A stretch of DNA of 64,000 bases from Archegozetes longisetosus (lineage: Eukaryota; Arthropoda; Arachnida; Sarcoptiformes; Trhypochthoniidae), in assembly GCA_018873245.2 (NCBI GenBank), contig JAEMBT020000001.1, positions 20,610,141 through 20,674,140 of the forward strand, given 5' to 3'. Positions within the stretch are counted from its first letter, which is position 1. Every line of letters starts with the position of its first letter. The translations under genes and the position numbers were made by a program. The notes beneath the pieces were generated by a model, which saw only the letters and a program-made list of their open reading frames with translations, was not told the DNA's origin and ran no database searches. This document shows positions 37,143 through 50,001 of this stretch, piece after piece.

Positions 37143-39091
37143 CTCATTTTTAATAGTTTTAAAGTCCAGTTATTACACAATATAATCCACCAGTCACTAA
37201 TAACAAATTAGGAATATATAATTTGTTTTAGGTCATAAACACTAAAAGTTTTTGACTAATAACCAATTTTTAACTAAAATCATTGTAAGTTCACAACTAA
37301 ATGATTGTTCGAGTTAACTGATATATTCAATTTAGATTACACTAACGTCAAAATAGAGCTTTTATTATATAACTACGATTGTAGGATCTTTAGGATTTGA
37401 ACATAACTGGACAATTAGTTGAACTTTCAACTGTTTTTCCTATCAAATCAAAACTTTTGTTAGAAAATCTAAAGATGTCCCTAAATCGAGTCCGTTTGTT
37501 ATATAATTTTGAATAGTATATAAATTAAGCATTGTTTCAGCTTTTAAAATGCCTTCACGAGTTTATTCGTCGACTAATTGAACAAGTTATATATGTAAGT
37601 CTAGTTGAAAATACGAAGGATCTAGGTAAAATATCCAGAGTTTAGTCACTTTGGAATCCCTCTTTTATTTTTAACATTTACATTGAACTCGGTAGAAACC
37701 TGGTCACTGTATGTCTATTGTTGCATAAAGAGTCTCTTAGCAAAAGTAAATGAATTTTCATATAAGTCAATTGCTTCTTAGTTGAATGAATTTGACAATT
37801 CATAACTATACTCAGTGGCATTGATCGAATTGGCAAGATATTCTAGTAAACAATATAAAGTTGTTTTGGACATTCATGGCTTCAGGTTGACTCATATGAA
37901 TGAGCAATAACATAATCAAATCTCGAAATCCAAAATTTGGAAATCCTGTTTGAGGCCACTAGTCATCCCGATTATCTAAATTCATATTTTTTTAAATGAA
38001 AAGTAAACAACAAAATAATAACAGACGGCAGATATATGCTACGACTTGTTCACAGATAGTTTTGTATTTCCGTTTAATGCAACTGTTACCCATTCAAATA
38101 CAAGAACATTCAAGCTTAAACTTTTTAAATTGTATAAAAAACATCTGAATCTTAGAAAAGACACATAATTTTTGATTTTTAAGCTAATTTTATTAATTCA
38201 ATGAGAAGCTTATGCATATTTTAGTATTCATTAGAAAGTTGTGTCATGTAATCTAATGCTGTTTAATGTTATCCAATTTAAATGTTATTAGATACCTTAC
38301 TTCAAATTATAAAAGGATTTCAATTTGAGAACTATTCAAAGTTTTAATTTTCTAAAATTGTTAATTGATTATTTAGAGTATTCTTCAACAGTGAAAAGGG
38401 ATTTATAACTGACTCAGGGAATCAAAACAAAGTTTTGAGATCTAGGAGGGAGTAGAATAAGTTTATGACGAACATCAAGATTAATTTGTATTTGACTCGT
38501 TTTCACTTATTTTGATCAATATAACAATAAGCTAATTGTTTATACTATTTTTCAATATAGATAATCTCTGATTATTGTTTGGCAGAACTTATTGCTTTTT
38601 GCAAATTTGAATCTCCATAATTTTATAACCTATGTTGGTACTAAATATTTGAATTCAGTTAAATAACAGAACTTTTGTATGGAATGAAAGACGTAAAATT
38701 GTAAACGACGCTCATGCTTACATGCATATGAAGTTGATATAGTACTGATTGTGGCAGACCCAACCCAAATATAAACCTATAAAGTATTATGAAAGAACGC
38801 GATTTGCAACAATATCTAGTTCATTCCACACTAGAGTCAAAAATAATAATATTATTTTATAAAGTATGACAGATTTGTTTCTATATACTTTTTCAAATCT
38901 AACTAATCTAATTTTCAAAAGATTTTATCTGTTGCAAACCTGCAACTAGGATACCTACCGTGCAGAAAGCTCTTTGCAAGTATTGAATAAATAGATTTGT
39001 GACCTTTTCATCCTATCATTAGAATATATTCTTTGAAAAGTGTATAGAAACAAATGTGTCACTCTTTAAATAGCATTTAAATAATCAATTA
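37143..39091. other. Intergenic spacer (tail-to-tail)
   Basis: About 1.9 kb between the 3' ends of the PhzF-like and NRDP1-like genes. No coding motif or strong repeat recognised. Confidence 0.5.
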
Positions 39092-39992
39092 TCAATATTG
39101 ATCCTCTCTGGCGCTCCAAGATCTCAATCTAACAACAGGAGGTTTTCTATCGGTATTGTCGCTTATTTTTATAATATTTACAAGTTTTTCCTTGTTCTTC
39201 TTCGCAAAGTCGAAGTCGTGTGAACGTTTAGAATCAGGTGTAGTAAGTGGAGAAACACTGGTCTCACGACTCAATTGAGATAAGTACTTATATTTCTTCG
39301 ATCCATACATCCCAAAGTCAACTTCTTCTTCCCCAGTAACACTTTTGTTTGGTTTTTGGTGTTTAGTATAAACTTTTGGCAAAACCTTAACTTTATTTGA
39401 TTGAATAGATTGTCCGCTATCGTCTATAATTTGAAATGAGATTCAAATGATTCAAATTATTCATCGAGATCAGTTTTAACTAACCTTTTGTATGAACAAA
39501 TTCGACTTTTCTTTGATTAGAGTCATGTGTTTGTTTGTCATTCATGCTATTGTTGACATGAGAAACTCCTCTTACATAGATATCCTCTGCAAATCCGTCC
39601 GTACGGTCGCCTTGGTATGTGTGTTGTTTAGATTCTAATTGATTCAGCTTTTGTTTGACTTGATCTAATTGCGTCGATTGCTGATCAACCTTTTGCTGTA
39701 GTTCATCCACTAATTGTTGTAAGTTTTTCAGAGTAGATCTCATGTCTTTGATGCAGCTGTGATACTTAAGCTCTGATCTGATTAATTCTGAATCACACTC
39801 GTCACATTTGGTAATAGCGTTAGGCTCGTATTGGCATTCTAGTTTGTGTTGGAGTCGTTGTTCCAAAGAGCCACTTCTTGCAGTGCAGCCATATATCGAG
39901 TTATCGCATGAAATCGAACCTCCACTCCATCCTATTTTGCGATATTGTGGTGGCAACAAAGACGGCGAAGAAAGTGAATAATTAGTACTCAT
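39092..39992 (-). CDS. NRDP1-like zinc-finger/coiled-coil protein lacking RING
   Basis: Two exons, 39992-39485 and 39423-39092 (phase 1), 279 aa. After about 20 residues comes a block like the second zinc-binding region of the E3 ligase NRDP1/RNF41: ISCDNSIYGCTARSGSLEQR, then LECQYEP, a CDECDSEL pair, and RSELKYHSCIKDMRSTL, closing the TRAF-like zinc finger. A Gln-rich coiled coil follows (about 92-125), then a basic, Ser/Lys-rich tail with no recognised domain. The RING domain that precedes this block in RNF41 is absent, and the C-terminal substrate-binding domain is not recognisable. It could act as a scaffold or as a competitor of a RING-containing relative. A missed RING exon upstream of 39992 cannot be fully excluded, but none was seen. 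Confidence 0.8.
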
Positions 39993-40495
39993 TTTCTGAC
40001 TTAAGAAACTTTATATGATATAATTGTGACCAAATTATTTTGCTGATCTCGCTGCTTCGACAAATTTTAGGTGAAGTGCTACAAATTCATTTGATTCATG
40101 TATCACTTCAATTTTTACTCAATTTGTTTGAATATAATTCGCGATACTTTACCTTCAAATCCTCCCCTTCTCGTGGTTTTTTATTTTATCATTTCTATTG
40201 TTTATTTAAATGAGTGTCATATTTCTACAATTATGGCTCTTAGTTGCGCCAAATTAAATAATGTTATCAGTCATTTGATAAATAGTCGTTAGTAGAAATC
40301 TATTTGAGTTTTTAATTAATTCTCTCAAATGCATACAGGTATAAAATTTTGATTGATCTTTTTATCATCAAAAATGTATAATCTAACATTTAATTTAACT
40401 GAAATTTGCTAATCAAATGCTTTGTCATAAATATTTGAATTTTTATTTAATGTATTTATCTATAATAGTTATATCAATTACTATTGTATATATTA

Positions 40496-40855
40496 GAGTG
40501 TTCCGTTCAAAGTAACGCAAACATACAGTGGCGTACCTCGAAACCGCAAAATAGATTTGATCGCCATCTTGGATTTGTATTCACCAATTCTCATTCTATG
40601 AAACAAATAAGCTTTTTCGGATCAATTATGTAAAGAAAGGAGTTAGTCAATTCTGTTTTTAATGAGACTTCGTTGCTCATAATCATTAACATACTTGACC
40701 AAGTCTTGTCTGTCCATAATTGATCCGAAAAGGTTAATTTGACTCGTTTCACAAATCAAGAATCGGCAAATACAAATCGGAAATGGCGACTAATTCCATC
40801 CTGTAGCATCCAAGACACACCGCCACAAGCCTGTGTCACTTTGAATGGAACACCC
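40496..40855. mobile_element. Palindromic 360-bp MITE, TA-flanked
   Basis: Ends gagtgttccgttcaaagtaa and gggtgttccattcaaagtga (right side as complement), flanked by TA. The arms stay complementary almost to the centre (gatcgccat, ggatttgtatt, ttcggatcaattatg). Mariner-type by ends; no ORF. Confidence 0.85.
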
Positions 40856-41033
40856 TAATAATTGTAACAAGAACTTCAAAAATTGATTGCATTCCTTTTT
40901 TGAACATATGAGTCAATTTTCTTGCTCTAATCGATCGTAAATGATAGCCACTATTAAGTTAACAATTGCTATAGTAATTAATGAACTACAACGGAAAATA
41001 CTTTGCAAAGAAGAGACGTTTTGAAATGGTGTC

Positions 41034-41198
41034 TCATCACTTGAACGAAACCCATTTAGGTGAAACTCACTTGCACGAAAGTCGGTTGAGCGAAAGCTAC
41101 TTAAGCGAAAGCCATTTCAGCGAAAAACATTTTATTTACAATGATTCTAATACCTACTTATATTTTCTTATTTAGAGCTATAATTAATTTAGAGAACT

Positions 41199-41258
<60 letters not shown>

Positions 41259-41577
41259 AGTCCTTATTCAAATAGCAGATCTTCTATTCTTGAATTTTTA
41301 GAAGCTACTTCACATATAATATTTAATTGAATCGTAAATTACATTCTATTCTTTCCTACTTAATTGTTTTGTATTACATTATGAATATTATTAGCTGATA
41401 AATGTTTCTTATTTAAGTTATTTTTGATCTCTATAAATTGTGCCGAAAAATGACTTGAAATTAAGATTGATTAGAAAGATACTTCATAGCCACTTTATAA
41501 AAAGATTTAGCAAAATTATTGGTAATAAATTTCGCTTAAAAGCTTTCGTTTTAATGACTTTCGCGCAAGCGGCATGT
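41034..41577. mobile_element. Foldback-like element with gcgaaag repeat arms
   Basis: Left arm (about 41034-41135) is a run of 13-15 bp units around gcgaaagcyactt; right arm (about 41520-41577) has inverted units (ttcgcttaaaagctttcg, gactttcgcgcaagc). The core is AT-rich and includes (GA)n. An open frame across the left arm is a translation of the repeat, not a gene. Confidence 0.55.
41200..41257. repeat. (GA)n microsatellite
   Basis: Uninterrupted GA dinucleotides for nearly 60 bp within the element core. Confidence 0.95.
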
Positions 41578-41600
41578 AACCTTTGAAATATTGGTCAATA

Positions 41601-42856
41601 TTAATCTTCTGGAACATTGAGGTAATCCATTAGCTCAATTATAGATTGATTTGAGCCCAATTTTTGCGCATCAATTCTTATTTGTTGATTCAATTGTTTG
41701 ATGAAATTAAGTGTATATTTAAAAGAGCCACATTCTTCCATCAACTTTATTGCATACCTCTTAGTTTTCTCGTCTTTAGGTTTTTCGCGTAGAATATCTG
41801 TAAATAGATTGGTTTGGACTAATGTTTGTAAAGAGCAAATCAATCATTTGATTAGTTGTCTGACAATACCTATGAATCTGTGGTCGTCAGAAAGTGATTC
41901 GATTGCATTAATTATTGGGAATGTCAGCTTCCCTGAGGATAAATCTTTTGCAAAACCAATCTCTTTGTGGTACTAAAGATAATCAAATTGAACAAAAATT
42001 TTGTTAAATCTAATGTCTATTAAATAATATTTAAATGAAATCACTTCGATTGGCTTCAAATTGATGTAGTCATCGCGTATTTGAAAATAAAGACTTATCT
42101 TCTTGACAATATCTAAGTAGTGATGAGTTTTCTTATCTGAGTATAACTGCATTAATCTTATGGATAAGCCGAGAAGTCCAGCAATTTTCTTATCAACCAT
42201 ATCAACATATTGCTGTTCCGTCGGACACACGAAAAATTCGCGCCAATAAATATCCAAACCTTTTTTGGATTAAAGTTAGATATAGTTTGGCAGTTTGGCA
42301 ATAACTTTATTGAATACTTTGTCCCCGGTGTAGTTGAAGAAGTTGTTCGCAAAATATTTTCGATGCTTCCAAATAGATTAAGCGATCTTTTTCTGCGCTA
42401 AGATCGCAGAGTTTGCCCCCAATGGTGTCGAGAGCGCAAAAAACAGCATAGTTTGCAGCATTCAAAGTTGAAGGGATACCAAAAACTTGATGTGATGCAG
42501 GAATATCTCTTCTCTTCATTGAATTATCTTTGATGTCATCAATCCTATTAGATTGTGTTTGAATCATTCAATATTAAAGTTAGTTGCAAATTAAATCAGT
42601 TCTTCTTACATAAGACTTGCGTTGTGTAGCGTTTCTGTGATCTCACAGATAATTGCCAACTTTTCATCAGAAATGCAAAGCCATTCGTTTATTGCCTGTT
42701 AAGAGCGGGTAAAAAGCAGTTGAAACTTAGAAAAGTGCTTCAAAAAGTACTTTCTTGGGTTTTCCGTCATAGCAACATACAACTTACTTTAATAAGCTTT
42801 GAATGAATATTTTTGTCATTAGCCAGTAACACATGATTATAAGGTTTAGTTATTAC
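41601..42856 (-). CDS. GGPS1: Geranylgeranyl diphosphate synthase (start exon not found)
   Basis: Makes the C20 isoprenoid diphosphate from FPP and IPP for protein prenylation. Exons: 42856-42788, 42695-42610, 42544-42318, 42259-42045, 41972-41870, 41797-41601, phases consistent; 298 residues are read against about 300 for the human enzyme. Motifs: KPYNHVLLANDKNIHSKL, EITETLHNASLMIDDIKDNS with the first Asp-rich motif DDIKD, RRDIPASHQVFGIPSTLNAA, ELL-type LQLHRGQSLDIYWREFF, YFQIRDDYINL with the second Asp-rich motif, FAKDLSSGKLTFPIINAIES, and ECGSFKYTL. All key aspartates are present. The first exon with the initiator Met was not identified with confidence upstream of 42856; only a few codons should be missing. 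Confidence 0.92.
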
Positions 42857-45801
42857 CTAAACGACGGAAAGATTTCATTTATTGAAATCGATTTTTGAAA
42901 CATAAACCAATGGACATATTCTGTACTGTGTGCTGTGGAAAATCAGTTTCATAAAGCTTAGTCAAATTACAGATAACTTCTTTTCTATATGCTTTGTATT
43001 GAACAATTTGGCTTTAGTTTGATTCTGACCATACTTAGTTGAATGTGATACAAACTTTGAGTGCTTGACCACACAAATTAAGTAGTAATTGAGCGTTTGA
43101 TGACTGCAATCAAATCGGTCATTTGAGAAAATCGAACTAAAGCCAAGTTTTGCTTTGAGGTCAATTTATCCCAGTAATTTGTTTTCGCAAACTTAAAAGA
43201 GTTATTAGTAACAGACCTGTTTATTGTAAAACTGAAATTGTAAAACCTAAAATGAACATCGAACTCAGAATGATTGCTATTGCTATAAGACGACATTCAA
43301 TTGAGACGAAATGATAGCATTGACTCACTTCATAAATTGATTCATTCTGATTGTCGCACTTGTTGTCTTCCTTTTTGTTACTAAACATTTTGAGATTTGC
43401 TTTTATCCAAAAACAATATTTTTCTTTTTCGAGACACTTAATAGATGTGAGCTAAAGACCGTTCGCAAAAAAGATTTTATAAAATCTGAACTCAATTTTT
43501 GCAGTGTGAACAAACTTTCAAAAATCTTCAAAAAATTGATTTAAATTTGTTTAGTCCAAAAGACTGAGTTAAATCTGAATTACGTGACTTTATGTCGAAC
43601 AAATCCTAATAAATAATTTTGATGTCGCATCAAATATAATGTATGTATATTTTATATTTTATGACTATAATTGGAAACAATTATTCATAAAAGCAACACT
43701 CAGCTTCCTTTAACTTCAAATTAAACAACTATTTGATGCAAAATACTGTTGCTATACTAAATTCCTTTATTTCATTTCCCTTCACAATATTACGTCAATC
43801 CAAGTGATTTGAATTAAGAAATGACTTTGTTGCATTAAAAAATTATTAATCACACTATAGTCACACATTAAACATATTAGTTAGATAAAAATACATTTTA
43901 ATTAATGCACATAAAACTCATACTCTTTGAATGCAGACATACAGTGCACGAAATAATTAAATCCCGTAACGTAGGAGGATGCCCACTTATTATGGACGCC
44001 CCGGCCCTCACTGATACATACAATATAGATATCAATTTAAAGTTCGTTCAATAACGAAGTATCGAAATCTCAAAATTGGCCCTAAGTCTTCAAAATGTCC
44101 GATTTAAGTTCGGCAACTGTATTATACTGCCGGTTATTCCAGTAAATTAACCTAACAAGAACTCGCCAAAGGTTCTCTATTGGGTGGAGTCTGGACTACG
44201 GGAGGATAATTCCAAAACTTCAACGTAGCGCACTTGGATGTAATTTTGATAAAGAGGGTGGTATGGGCCGAAGAATTATACTGTTGAGAGCCTAATTTCG
44301 GCCCAAATCGTGGGACCGTTTCATGATATATGGCACTTCTTGACATGTAGCCGAATTTAGCCGAGCTCCCAAAATGACTATTTCGGTTCTACCTTTAAAC
44401 CTGAATGCGGTCAAACCATAATTTGGCTAAAAGATCAGAAAAATGTTGCGGCTCTTTCTCATATTGTGCCAATTGTATCTATCGCAGTCGGAGTCGTCTA
44501 GCTTGAAATCTTTCCGTCATTAAATGAACTGATTTCCATTTCATGATCCACGAGACCAATTGTTCAGCTCACACAACTCTCACCTCAGTATGTCGTGGAG
44601 TCGATTTCGGCCTGCTTTCCTTTGTCATAATTAGCACGCTTTGGTAATTTAATAATCTTTGGACTCTTCCTGAAGTGGTGGGAATCTGTTCTCGAACCCG
44701 AACTTAATTTACCAATAAATTTATGACTCTAACCCCCTTAAGATCTTCGAATATTTATTTATGATCTGCTTATTTTATACCTGTTTACCAAATACGACAA
44801 TAATATGTTGATCTATTTGATTATAAATCAAAAATTTCTGGTTGATATTTCACTGTTTGGAGTACAGTTACTAGGAAAAATAACTCAGAGTTGAAAGTAA
44901 TGCAGCCTTTTCTGTAGAACACATCTCATTTGTCGACTGTATATCAAATTGAATGAACTAATAAAGTTCAAATTTTGCTAACAAAAATTGGTCTTATAGG
45001 TTATTAAGTTTTAAAGTTTACTAAAATAAAAACGTTTACGAGCAATACGTGAAAGTATATATTTGAAACTCTCGGTTATTTTATCTAGTAACTGTACTGT
45101 ATACTTGATCCTATTCAAGATAAAATGTGCGTCTTATCTTTAAGATGATGAATAGTTCAATTTTTAAAGAAAGTTCTTAAGTTCGAGATCAGGCACAACG
45201 ATTCAGTTGACAGCACAATATAAACTTATATTTAATATTAAAATATATCGATAATTATTTAATTGAAACAGTTCTAATTGTTTTTAAACAAATATTAATA
45301 TTAGTCTGAAAGATAATGATTTATGCCTGAGCAGTGTGCTTTATATTCAATTGATTTAACATTTAATGTTTAGTTTTTATGAGAATAATCATTAGATATT
45401 TGATCACATTTTTAAAATATTTAATTTTCAATATAATTTGAATGATTGAATGAACATTGAGAGAAAAATAGAAAAACTATTAATAATGTGACGACAGAAA
45501 ACATTGGTAGCAACAAAAAAACTTGATTGCTGTCATACATGTATTGCGCTTGTTTTATCAGGCAAACTTTCGCTCAATATTGAAGTTCGTGATCTTTAAT
45601 TAATGAATGGGAACTGATTAGCGTTATATGTGCACCGAAATACAGGTCTTTGTTTTTGTTATACATTGATTATGATGCCTATAGAATTGCAACAATTACT
45701 GCAGTTTATGTCCAATAAAATGGTCGTGGTGTATTGAGAGGTCAAGCAAAGCCGTTGTTCAATCAAAATCTGGTTTTAACTGCTGGCATTATTGAATAGC
45801 T
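42857..45801. other. Intergenic region upstream of the GGPP synthase
   Basis: Presumably contains the first GGPP synthase exon, which I could not place, and the decayed Tc1 element at 43942-44720. An open frame at 43078-43296 (minus) starts MSSYSNSNHS but matches no family I know. Confidence 0.5.
43942..44720 (-). pseudogene. Decayed Tc1-like transposon
   Basis: A Tc1-type end, cagtgcacgaaataattaaa, follows a TA at 43940-41. On the minus strand, fragments of a transposase are visible: RPKSTPRHTE near 44600 (DNA-binding linker region) and GIILP, stop, then SRLHPIENLWRVL at about 44150-44210, which corresponds to the catalytic-core signature ending NPIENLW. Stops and frameshifts throughout. 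No matching right end was found. Confidence 0.7.
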
Positions 45802-48800
45802 TCAATTATGAATCGAAGTCTCACAGACACAGGCAGTCGGCAGTCGATACAATCGCATTTGAGGACATTCTTGTATGTTATTGCTGTTGACACTTATGAG
45901 TAAATGTGTTCTATATTTTTGAGTACATCTAACATTTACGCCACAATTTTCGATTCCTGAACAAAAACTTCCGGGATTTCTGTAACAATTATTATAATAA
46001 TCAATAGTTAAAGGCACAGAGCAAAATCCACATGTCAGTAGCTAATACAGTAGCTAATAGGCTAGAGCTAATAAGTTGTTATTATGCGCCCTTCGTTTTC
46101 TCATATAATTACTTTTGACCGGACACTTTCAGTGATATGACTTTTTTTATTACCTAGAGGCACTACTCTTTCAGTGTTTGATTCTAAAATACAATACATT
46201 GATTCTTATGCAAGTTAGAAAAAATTCAAAGCTTTTCATTAATATAACTATACGGTCATCAATTTTTGGCAAATTATATTTTCATCAATAAGCAAAGCTA
46301 GTCAACAAAATAAATGTTTCAATATCTTGATTTAGAAGCCCTACTAGCAAAACAAATATCTTGGTTCTATTTGGTTGGCTTTAAGACTCAATAAATCAAC
46401 CTCTCAGGCAAATTACGTCCGGGTTTTAAAATAACGATAAAGCGCAAAATTGAATTAAAAGTTTGAATACTTGCAAATTTCGACGGGAACTTGCTGATAA
46501 TAAAAAGACGTTTGAACGATAATATAATAGTTGCCATTAATATCTTGCCCAACACTCGGACGAATAAACTTGCGATCGGAATTACATAAGGACTTCTTTT
46601 TTTTCACTTTTTTACTATTGGCATTTATTTCCGAAAATTGTGCGTAGCCATCAAAATCAGACAAATTTTCTGGTATTTCGATGTACATCATTGACAACTG
46701 CTGACTACAGTTGCCAGCAATTTTTTCTATATAATCTCTAAATTTAAAACAATTTTTATTAGTTTTTATTAATAAATTTTCTAACTTTTTTTCTAAATTA
46801 AAAGGTTTTGCTAGTAGTTTTTGAATCTAATTCAGTTTATTTAGTTTAAAACTACAATTAGAACGAGATTTCTATGGACTTCCTGTTACTGACTGACCAG
46901 ATCTTATCTAAAATATTTGAGCGATCACGATTTGCAACTATACTGACTTTAATTTACTATAATTCTCATAAAATAATGGTCATTAATCAGTAGTTTAATC
47001 AGTAGTAAGTGTTCATTTGGCATAACTAATAGCACAACTCGATTCCCACAATTGCGGACTCACTTATGAATTATAAGTACATAATTATCAAATTTTTCAA
47101 CAGAAACTCATTTAGTTCATAATTACGGACAAGTTTCCAGAAGAATAACTCGGAATATAGTTTTCAAGTACAGCATAAAATTATTATCTTTTATTAAGCA
47201 AAACAGAGTTCTTGTGCTGAAAAGTCTGACCCATTGACTTAAATAACATCTTATACAAAGTAGACACCCCAACCTATCGGTCTTCAGTAAGTTTTTTGCG
47301 ATTATAAAGACTATGACTGTTGAGCAAAATTTCAGGAATTAGCAGACAAAAAATATCCAATTATCTAGTGGTGGACAAACTCAGCTCTCAGACTAACAAA
47401 ATTTTTCACTCTCGGACTTACGCTGGCGCTTGATCTCAGGGTACCGAGCGTCTTACATGCTCGATTTTAAATCCCAGTTCAATTAAACAAAACAATGAAA
47501 AAATTAAAAATAACAAAATTCTTTCTAAAGTAATTTGATTATAGAATGAGATAAATAATTAACTAATTGGCGGAAATGGGGCACAAAATGACGAAAATGC
47601 TAAGTATTTAGTATTTTCTGGACAAAAACTTAAGTTTTGAAGTTTAATTGAAATTCGTTTAACAGTTCAGATGGAATGTTCGCACTCATACTCGAGGAAG
47701 TTGTTGTGCGCTCGACGTTCGCGCTCAAAACCGAAAGTGTGCCAATTGAGTTTTGTCCACCAATCAGTAAATTGAGTAAATATTGAAAGAGTCAGATTTT
47801 TTAGAACATTTTTTCAAACTACAAATAGATCTTTGAAACTACAGATTGATTGGAAGAGAAACGTTTTTGAGTAATACTTACATCGGATAGTCGTGATTGT
47901 AGTCACACCAACCAAATTCTTGTGCGCATTCGATCCCTGAGGACTTGAATTGAGTTAAATCAGGATGTTTGGATAGAAAATCATTTGGTTTACTTTGCTT
48001 CATTCTATCATAATTGACGTAATCATTACTTATTGAATTGAAGTTTTCTTTGATCAACTCTAGATTAGATCCTGGTTGAAATCCATTGTTGTGAAAATCT
48101 ACTTCATATCCAAAAAGCGTTTTGCTGTTCTGATTATTTGAAAAATTTGTCGATTTTTTTGAATGATTTTGAGCTAATGCTTTTGTTGCTTCATTCTTAC
48201 TGTGACTGCTTTCAGTCATATTTGTCTCAACGTATTTACTATAGTAGTGATTGCTTTTAGTTGATTTGTCTTTTCTATCGTTTCTGTTATCAAAATCATT
48301 GTTTTTGTTTTGGTCATTTATAAACTGCAAATAAGTTTTTATTTGTCTTTGTAATGAGTTCTTATTAGGCTCTAATGGCTTGAATCCATATTCGTATTTA
48401 GGATTAAAAACTTTTTCCTGGTTGTAGATCATGTTCAATTGTTTTTGCTGCAAATTTTTAACGATATGCTTGAAGTCAATGTGTGTCTTATTTTTTTCTT
48501 TAGGATCAGTTTTTTCAATGATAAGGCTCATATTTTTCAAAATATTATTTTGAAGATTATTTACAATACTTTCATAATTTATTTCTTCATTTTTACTATT
48601 ATTCTTATTGTCCAAATGAGACAATGGTTTAGTGACTGCAACTTTTTCATGCCAATTATGCACTATTTTTGATGACTTACGTCGAGTTTCGGTGAATCTT
48701 TTGAGTAATCTTCTGCATAACCTTTGATGGATTTGATTTGATCTATGTTTTTACCAACTATTATGTCAGGAACGGACTTCGACGATTCCTCAATCAAACG

Positions 48801-49109
48801 TTCAGAATTCAATGGTTTCCAATTAATTATAGGACTTCGAGTTATAGGTTGCAAACCAGCATTCGATATCAATGGATGACCGAATGGATCAACCAATTGT
48901 TGACCAAATGGAACAGAGAATAAAAATCTTGAAGAATGACCTGGAGCCCAACGAAAGCGAAATGGATCATTGACTAAGTGTCTGGTGAGTAAAGGTCTAC
49001 CAAAATAACGGACCAAATTCTCTTTAAGAATTGTTGAAAACAACGATGTATTCGAAAAAGAAAGCGTCAATATCAATAATATCACTGACGGAAAAATTGA
49101 TTGTGAAGG
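45802..49109 (-). CDS. Spätzle-like neurotrophin-fold cytokine precursor
   Basis: Toll-ligand family. Exons: 49109-47882, 46737-46471, 45979-45802. The first read exon starts after an acceptor; the initiator Met lies in an exon not found upstream. It continues PSQSIFPSVILLILTLSFS (signal-peptide core), then a long Asn/Lys/Ser-rich prodomain with LIEESSKSVPDII, and the conserved prodomain end CAQEFGWCDYNHDYP followed by IDYIEKIAG. A basic stretch KKVKKKK precedes the cystine-knot domain: LCNSDRKFIRPSVGQDINGN, VQTSFYYQQVPVEICK, SFCSGIENC, VRCTQKYRTHLLI, LYRLPTACVCET, eight cysteines. Predicted precursor is at least 550 aa. A one-base deficit in the T-run at 48666-48670 breaks the prodomain frame; adding one base gives VSHQKIVHNWHEKV and continuity. 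Confidence 0.85.
46738..47881 (-). other. Spätzle-like gene intron
   Basis: 1.14-kb intron between the prodomain exon and the exon that begins the cystine knot; AT-rich, nothing recognised inside. Confidence 0.6.
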
Positions 49110-50001
49110 CTACAAATGATAAAAAATGATATTAAATTTTGAATCAGATCCAATTGTAAGCCCAACTTTGGAAAACTGTTTAGTTTTAATCAAGTGTAAA
49201 CCTTAGAATCTAAAAAATAGCATCGACATTAACGAGACCTCCAAAGAGGTTAACCGAACATGTTGACAACCTATTCGGGATCTGTTTTGTCATATTGGTT
49301 CGAATGGCTGAATGAGTTATAAAAATATCTAGTTTGGTTTGGCACTTTGAACATTTTTGCTTTTATATACTGCACGGATAAGGTAATTAATTGTTCGCGT
49401 TTGAACTTTCAATAAAAGATAGAAATTTTGATTTTGTTTACTTTTTAAACAAAACAAAATCTGATATGGTACCTTAAAAACTATAAACGTTTGGGTAGGG
49501 TGAGAAATGCATTCAGTTCAGAGTAAACATTTAAAATACACAAAACGTAACACAAGAATAGGTGTATTTTTTAACAAGATTATGTTATTTGTAAAATAAT
49601 TATGGAATTAGCCAAAAATATTTATTGGCAAAAAGGATAGCCTATTGATGAAGTAGAGCATTATTTGGTATTACTATTTCGCGGACAAAATTGTATAAAC
49701 TTAGTAAATTGAATGCCCGGAAAACTGCTATTTAGTTAGAGAAACCAACGGTGGACACACAAAGTATTCATGTACCGTATATTTCATATTTTGCAACTTT
49801 ATGTGACTGACTGAATTTTTCATTTCCGTTCTTAAACTTTTGTAATTTCAGTAAGATAAATAAATGATTACTTATCTATTTTTTTCATTAATAGTTCAAA
49901 CGCAAGGAATAAGTGTCCTGTCTGTACATCCAGGAGTCACTTATAGTCATTTTAGTCATCTTTCGTCAATACAGGTTATAGTAGTTTGTTATATAAATTG
50001 C

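Larger units (their letters stand above)
39993..41600. other. Intergenic spacer with transposable elements
   Basis: Holds the palindromic MITE at 40496-40855, the foldback-like element at about 41034-41577 and a (GA)n microsatellite inside the latter. No gene recognised. Confidence 0.55.

Noticed and set aside
40981-41175. Open frame with HLNETHLGETHLHES repeats
   Set aside because: It is the translation of the tandem repeat arm of the foldback-like element; no gene context.
42745-42788. Minus-strand stretch reading YDGKPKKVLFEALF, resembling a GGPP synthase GK motif
   Set aside because: It lies inside the intron that joins ...SKLIK to AINEWL in phase 0; it has no usable donor and the true exon already supplies this region.
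43078-43296. Minus-strand open frame as first exon of the GGPP synthase
   Set aside because: Its sequence does not resemble any GGPP synthase N-terminus, and known enzymes need only a few residues before the first read exon.
48661-48680. Apparent 18-nt intron (gtaagt...atag) within the Spätzle-like prodomain
   Set aside because: Far too short for a spliceosomal intron; a missing base in the adjacent T-run explains the frame change better.
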